From: Roseivirga seohaensis
Lineage (GTDB): Bacteria; Bacteroidota; Bacteroidia; Cytophagales; Cyclobacteriaceae
Reading direction: 5' to 3'
DNA length: 64,000 nt
Assembly (NCBI RefSeq): GCF_001592945.1
Contig: NZ_LRPB01000023.1
Span: 744,001 to 808,000, forward strand
Below the pieces are notes generated by a model that saw only the letters and a list, made by a program, of their open reading frames with translations, was not told where the DNA came from and did not search any database. This document shows positions 60,390 to 64,000 of the stretch, in pieces. Every line of letters begins with the position of its first letter. Position 1 is the stretch's first letter. A program made the translations under genes and the position numbers.

Positions 60390-60968
60390 ATGGTTAATAT
60401 AGTTTTATTCGGCCCTCCAGGAGCGGGGAAAGGTACACAAAGCGAAAACATCATTAAAAAGTACGGGCTGAAACACATTTCCACAGGAGATTTATTCAGA
60501 AAGCATTTAGGAGAAGGCACCGAATTGGGCAAAAAAGCACAAGGCTTTATGGACAACGGAAAACTTGTTCCAGACGAAGTAGTGATTGGAATGGTGGGTG
60601 AAACAGTGAAGGAATTTCAAACTGCTCCAGGTTTTATTTTCGATGGCTTCCCCAGAACTGTAGCCCAAGCAGAGGCTTTAGATGAACTTTTAGCTAAATA
60701 TGATACTTCCATTTCTTGCATGGTGATGCTCGAAGTGCCGGTTGAAGAACTGAAAAAGCGTTTGTTAGAAAGAGGCAAAACCTCAGGCCGAGCAGACGAT
60801 CAAAATGAAGAAAAAATTAACGTTAGAATTCAGGAGTACAATAACAAAACGGTTCCTGTTGCTGAGTTTTACGCCAAACAAAATAAAATCTGCAGGGTTA
60901 ATGGAGTGGGTACTATCGACTCAATTTTCGCTCAGATAGAAAAGGCAATAGATGGGCATTACGCTTAA
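60390..60968 (+). CDS. adk: adenylate kinase
   Basis: 192 residues: P-loop GPPGAGKGTQSE, STGDLFR, DGFPRTVAQAEAL, and RGKTSGRADDQ. The LID region is short and lacks zinc cysteines, as in the short-form adenylate kinases. It balances ATP, ADP and AMP. A strong terminator follows. Confidence 0.95.
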   Translation: MVNIVLFGPPGAGKGTQSENIIKKYGLKHISTGDLFRKHLGEGTELGKKAQGFMDNGKLVPDEVVIGMVGETVKEFQTAPGFIFDGFPRTVAQAEALDELLAKYDTSISCMVMLEVPVEELKKRLLERGKTSGRADDQNEEKINVRIQEYNNKTVPVAEFYAKQNKICRVNGVGTIDSIFAQIEKAIDGHYA

Positions 60969-60994
60969 TATTGCTTGAAAAAATTAGTAATTTG

Positions 60995-61032
60995 AAGATG
61001 GTCACTTTCGGGTTGATCATCTTTTTTATTTT
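60995..61032 (+). terminator. intrinsic terminator after adk
   Basis: A 10-bp stem (AAGATGGTCA with TGATCATCTT, one G-T pair, 9-nt loop) is followed by TTTTATTTTC. It lies 26 bp past the adk stop. Confidence 0.85.
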
Positions 61033-61099
61033 CATAAAGCCCTTTTTAATCTACGGGTTAGGGGGCGTTCTTAATTCGAACAAAAGTTAAATACGTATT

Positions 61100-62101
61100 A
61101 TGGCCAGTTCCAATTTTATCGATCACGTCCGACTTTATTGCCGATCGGGCAATGGAGGCGCAGGCGCTGTACACATGCGTAGAGAAAAACACGTACCCAA
61201 AGGTGGCCCCGATGGTGGTGATGGCGGTCGTGGTGGGCATATTATTCTTCGCGGAAGTTCAAACCTTTGGACATTGCTTCACCTTCGATATCAGAAACAC
61301 GTTTTCGCTCAAAATGGCGAAGGTGGATCAGGACATGGCAGTACTGGAGCAGATGGGAAAGACATTATACTGGAAGTGCCTTTAGGTACCGTAGCACGCG
61401 ATGCTGAAACCAATGAAATTGTTTGTGAAATTACCGAGCACAACGAAGAAATTATACTTGCCAAAGGCGGAAGAGGGGGCTTAGGAAATCAACATTTCAA
61501 TACTTCTACCAATCAAACACCAAGGTATGCACAACCTGGAGAGCCTGGGATTGATACTATTTTCGTGCTCGAGCTTAAGCTTTTGGCCGATGTAGGCTTA
61601 GTAGGTTTTCCAAATGCGGGTAAATCAACTTTGCTTTCAGTGCTTTCGGCTGCCAAGCCAGAAATTGCGGATTACCCATTCACTACCCTTGTTCCTAATT
61701 TGGGCGTGGTGTCTTATCGCGACCACCGTTCTTTTGTAATGGCCGATATTCCTGGAATTATTGAAGGGGCTGCTGAAGGAAAAGGGTTGGGTTTAAGGTT
61801 TTTACGTCATATAGAGCGCAATTCATTGTTGCTATTTTTAGTGCCTGCCGATGCCGATGATGTAGCCAAAGAATATGAAATCCTTTTAGGGGAACTCACA
61901 AAATACAATCCTGAACTGTTAGATAAAGAGCGAATTCTAGCAATTTCTAAAACCGATATGTTAGATGAGCAAATGATTGAAGAGATGAAGGAAATGTTGC
62001 CTAAAACACTGCCTACATTATTTATTTCATCAGTGGCTAATATTGGGCTGCAAGAACTGAAAGACTTACTTTGGTCAAAACTGAATCCCGCTAAACCTTA
62101 G
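61100..62101 (+). CDS. obgE: GTPase ObgE
   Basis: 333 residues. The Gly-rich Obg fold ([34 protein letters not shown]) occupies 1-160. The G domain has G1 [10 protein letters not shown]3 [10 protein letters not shown]4 SKTD and G5 SSVAN. No C-terminal OCT extension is present. It acts in late ribosome assembly and stress control. Confidence 0.95.
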   Translation: MASSNFIDHVRLYCRSGNGGAGAVHMRREKHVPKGGPDGGDGGRGGHIILRGSSNLWTLLHLRYQKHVFAQNGEGGSGHGSTGADGKDIILEVPLGTVARDAETNEIVCEITEHNEEIILAKGGRGGLGNQHFNTSTNQTPRYAQPGEPGIDTIFVLELKLLADVGLVGFPNAGKSTLLSVLSAAKPEIADYPFTTLVPNLGVVSYRDHRSFVMADIPGIIEGAAEGKGLGLRFLRHIERNSLLLFLVPADADDVAKEYEILLGELTKYNPELLDKERILAISKTDMLDEQMIEEMKEMLPKTLPTLFISSVANIGLQELKDLLWSKLNPAKP

Positions 62102-62148
62102 CTGGGGAACTGCCATTTACCTTCTTTCTTTTTACATCTTATGTCAGA

Positions 62149-62178
62149 ATGACACAAAACTACGCTTGGCAATATAAT
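62149..62178 (+). promoter_or_regulatory. possible sigma70-like promoter of grpE (ATGACA, N18, TATAAT)
   Basis: ATGACA at 62149-62154, an 18-bp spacer and a perfect TATAAT at 62173-62178. This differs from the TAnnTTTG type used elsewhere in the window. It would start a short leader carrying the strong ribosome-binding site AGGAGGT at 62201-62207. It overlaps the hairpin at 62162-62191. Confidence 0.4.
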
Positions 62179-62199
62179 TGTAGCCGAGCGTCTGTTTTT
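62162..62199 (+). terminator. hairpin with T-run 11 nt before the grpE ATG
   Basis: ACGCTTGGC and GCCGAGCGT form a 9-bp stem (one G-T pair, 12-nt loop), followed by CTGTTTTT. It may end obgE transcripts or act as a leader control element for grpE. AGGAGGT lies just after it. Confidence 0.55.
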
Positions 62200-62210
62200 A
62201 AGGAGGTAAA

Positions 62211-62843
62211 ATGGCGAGAATTAAGAAAATGTTTTCGGCATTTTTAAAAACTGATAGAGAATCGATGAAGAAGAAAAACAAAGCGCAAGAGAACGAGGAA
62301 GTGGTAAAGGATAATCTTACTGCTGAAGAGATAGAAGCTAATGAGGCTGCTGAAGCGCAGAACGAAGAAATAGAAGAACCTGTTGAGTTAACTGCTGAAG
62401 AAAAGTTGACCATTGAGGTAGCAGAAGCAAAAGACAAATACCTAAGGTTGTATTCTGAGTTCGAGAACTTCAGAAGAAGAAACGCTAAAGAAAGAATAGA
62501 TTTGATTAAAACAGCCTCGCAAGACTTAATGGCTGATTTAATCCCTACCATAGATGATTTTGAAAGAGCTCAACAAGCCAATCAAAAGCAAGAAGATGTA
62601 GAAGTGGTGAAAGAAGGCTTTGATTTAATTCATAAAAAGCTTTTGAAAACACTTGAGGCAAAGGGACTTAAATTAATGAATACGGAAAAAGGAACGGCTT
62701 TCGATGCAGACTTGCACGAGGCGGTTACGCAGTTTCCGGTTGAAGAAGAAGAGTTAAAAGGTAAGATTATAGATACCGTTGAAAAGGGCTATTTCTTAGG
62801 TGAAAAAGTAGTTCGTTTCGCAAAGGTGGTGATAGGAGCATAA
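62211..62843 (+). CDS. grpE: nucleotide exchange factor GrpE
   Basis: 210 residues from the ATG at 62211, with AGGAGGT 3 nt upstream of the ATG, the strongest such site in the window. An acidic, Glu-rich N-terminal helix (about 30-80) precedes the GrpE core: [36 protein letters not shown], and the closing [17 protein letters not shown]. GrpE releases ADP from DnaK. dnaJ begins 1 bp after the stop. Confidence 0.95.
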   Translation: MARIKKMFSAFLKTDRESMKKKNKAQENEEVVKDNLTAEEIEANEAAEAQNEEIEEPVELTAEEKLTIEVAEAKDKYLRLYSEFENFRRRNAKERIDLIKTASQDLMADLIPTIDDFERAQQANQKQEDVEVVKEGFDLIHKKLLKTLEAKGLKLMNTEKGTAFDADLHEAVTQFPVEEEELKGKIIDTVEKGYFLGEKVVRFAKVVIGA

Positions 62844-62844
62844 G

Positions 62845-63966
62845 ATGGCAAAAAGAGACTACTACGACATATTAGGGGTTAGTAAAACAGCAACAGACGA
62901 TGAGCTAAAAAAGGCTTATCGTAAAATGGCTATTAAATACCACCCTGATAAAAACCCAGACGATCCTCAAGCAGAAGATAAGTTCAAAGAAGCTGCCGAA
63001 GCTTATGAAGTATTGAGCAACGCAGACAAGCGTGCACAATACGACCGTTTCGGACATGATGGCATGCGTGCTGGTGCAGGCGGTCATGGTGGCGGAATGA
63101 ACATGGATGACATCTTCTCGCAATTCGGAGACATCTTTGGAGGTGGAGGCGGTAGTCCGTTCGAAAGCTTTTTTGGAGGCGGGGGCGGAGGCCGAAGTCG
63201 TCAACGAAAAGGATCGAATTTGCGCATAAAGCTTAAGCTTACATTAAATGAAATTGCCGAGGGCGTAGAGAAGAAAATAAAAGTTAACCGTTTGGTGAAT
63301 GCCAGCGGAGTTACTTTCAAAACCTGTTCTACCTGCGGTGGCTCTGGCCAGCAAAAGAAAGTGGTCAATACTATGTTGGGGCAAATGGTTTCGGCCAGTA
63401 CTTGTTCTACTTGCCACGGTAGCGGTAAAGTAATTGACCAACGTCCTCCAGGGGTCGATAGCACTGGTTTGGAAATGAAGGAAGAAATTATTCCTATTAA
63501 AATACCAGCAGGTGTAGCCGAAGGAATGCAGCTTTCAATGTCGGGTAAAGGTAACATGGCGCCAGGTGGCGGCATTGCTGGCGACTTATTGATTGTAATC
63601 GAAGAAAAAGAGCATGAAGAACTAAAAAGAGACGGCAATAATGTGTTGTACGATCTCTATATCAGCTTTACAGAAGCAGCCTTGGGTACGAGTATAGAAG
63701 TGCCAACCATTGATGGTAAAGTGCGCATTAAGATTGATCCTGGAACCCAAAGCGGAAAGATTCTTCGCTTAAGAGGAAAAGGAATTAAAGACCTTAATGG
63801 CTATGGAAAAGGAGATCAGCTGATTCATTTAAATGTTTGGACCCCGAAAAAATTAACATCGGAAGAGCGTGCAATGCTTGAGAAGTTGAGTACTTCAGAC
63901 AACATGAGACCTAAACCAGAAAAGGGTGAAAAAGGCTTTTTTGAAAAGGTGAAAGAGTTTTTCTAG
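62845..63966 (+). CDS. dnaJ: chaperone DnaJ
   Basis: 373 residues. J domain with HPDK ([18 protein letters not shown] at the start), a Gly-rich linker (70-115), and a zinc region with two CxxCxGxG motifs ([16 protein letters not shown]) instead of four. C-terminal substrate-binding domains follow, including [19 protein letters not shown]. The two-motif zinc region is common in Bacteroidota. It works with GrpE and DnaK; dnaK is not in the window. Confidence 0.95.
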   Translation: MAKRDYYDILGVSKTATDDELKKAYRKMAIKYHPDKNPDDPQAEDKFKEAAEAYEVLSNADKRAQYDRFGHDGMRAGAGGHGGGMNMDDIFSQFGDIFGGGGGSPFESFFGGGGGGRSRQRKGSNLRIKLKLTLNEIAEGVEKKIKVNRLVNASGVTFKTCSTCGGSGQQKKVVNTMLGQMVSASTCSTCHGSGKVIDQRPPGVDSTGLEMKEEIIPIKIPAGVAEGMQLSMSGKGNMAPGGGIAGDLLIVIEEKEHEELKRDGNNVLYDLYISFTEAALGTSIEVPTIDGKVRIKIDPGTQSGKILRLRGKGIKDLNGYGKGDQLIHLNVWTPKKLTSEERAMLEKLSTSDNMRPKPEKGEKGFFEKVKEFF

Positions 63967-64000
63967 ACAGATTTAAAATTCAAGATTATATTTGAGGAGT

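Noticed and set aside
62102-62210. CIRCE element or sigma32-type promoter before grpE
   Set aside because: No TTAGCACTC-type inverted repeat and no CCCCAT box were found; only the hairpin and the TATAAT site.
63305-63480. DnaJ lacking two of four zinc motifs as a possible deletion
   Set aside because: The sequence is continuous and this two-motif form is, as far as I know, normal in Bacteroidota.
1-64000. tRNA, rRNA, CRISPR array, prophage or insertion sequence
   Set aside because: Intergenic spaces are short and were read on both strands; no cloverleaf, spaced repeat array or transposase was found.

Overview
The window looks like ordinary chromosomal DNA from a marine or soil member of the Bacteroidota, most probably order Cytophagales (a Roseivirga, Fulvivirga or Marivirga type organism; the genus is inference). 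The evidence is a moderately AT-rich sequence, many upstream sites matching the Bacteroidota -7 promoter element TAnnTTTG, and families typical of the phylum: the alternative GlmU, OmpA proteins with PD40 repeats, DUF4105/Lnb, M56/BlaI pairs, a DnaJ with only two zinc motifs, and patatin proteins with an outer-membrane barrel. No rRNA, tRNA, insertion sequence, prophage or CRISPR array was seen.

Layout. 1-5.5 kb: end of purE, an AsmA-like protein, a PepSY membrane protein and a secreted transglutaminase-like protein. 5.5-24.2 kb is a long minus-strand run: OmpA/PD40 protein, patatin, M23 peptidase, copper ATPase, DsbD, M20 dipeptidase, a 1569-residue secreted protein of unknown function, prmA and tpiA. 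24.3-30.5 kb is mixed: recX, DinB, AlkB-like, MscS, ArsC-like, DUF1328, Lnb, a radical SAM/SPASM protein and a 57-residue Cys-rich membrane protein. 30.5-33.3 kb holds a BlaI repressor overlapping an M56-M23 fusion, with tandem operators on its promoter. 33.3-40.5 kb is a tight plus-strand operon: alternative glmU, holB, rimB-like, rimK, hemC, two cyclophilin lipoproteins and an RmlD-like reductase. 40.5-48 kb carries transporters (two NSS, one with a 41-residue small subunit; an SSS symporter; MscS; TerC), an alkyltransferase-like protein and a hydrolase. 48-64 kb is housekeeping: clpS, recR, an aminotransferase, a heptose-7-phosphate-type kinase, an M20 amidohydrolase, hemE, serine dehydratase, a Ca2+/Na+ antiporter, upp, an M42-like peptidase, hpt, adk, obgE, grpE and dnaJ.

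The most interesting signals lie in regulation and intergenic DNA. (i) An inverted-repeat element occurs twice, about 31 kb apart, and looks REPIN-like. (ii) A second, unrelated element has 24-25 bp inverted arms. (iii) The blaI promoter has its -7 element inside one of two operators spaced 20 bp apart; the operon encodes an M56 antirepressor whose sensor is a LytM/M23 domain with an altered active site. (iv) Terminator-like hairpins sit directly against the start codons of the patatin, dsbD and grpE genes. (v) Three genes below 60 codons (DUF1328, a FeoB-associated type protein, a MetS-like transporter subunit) were read directly from the sequence.
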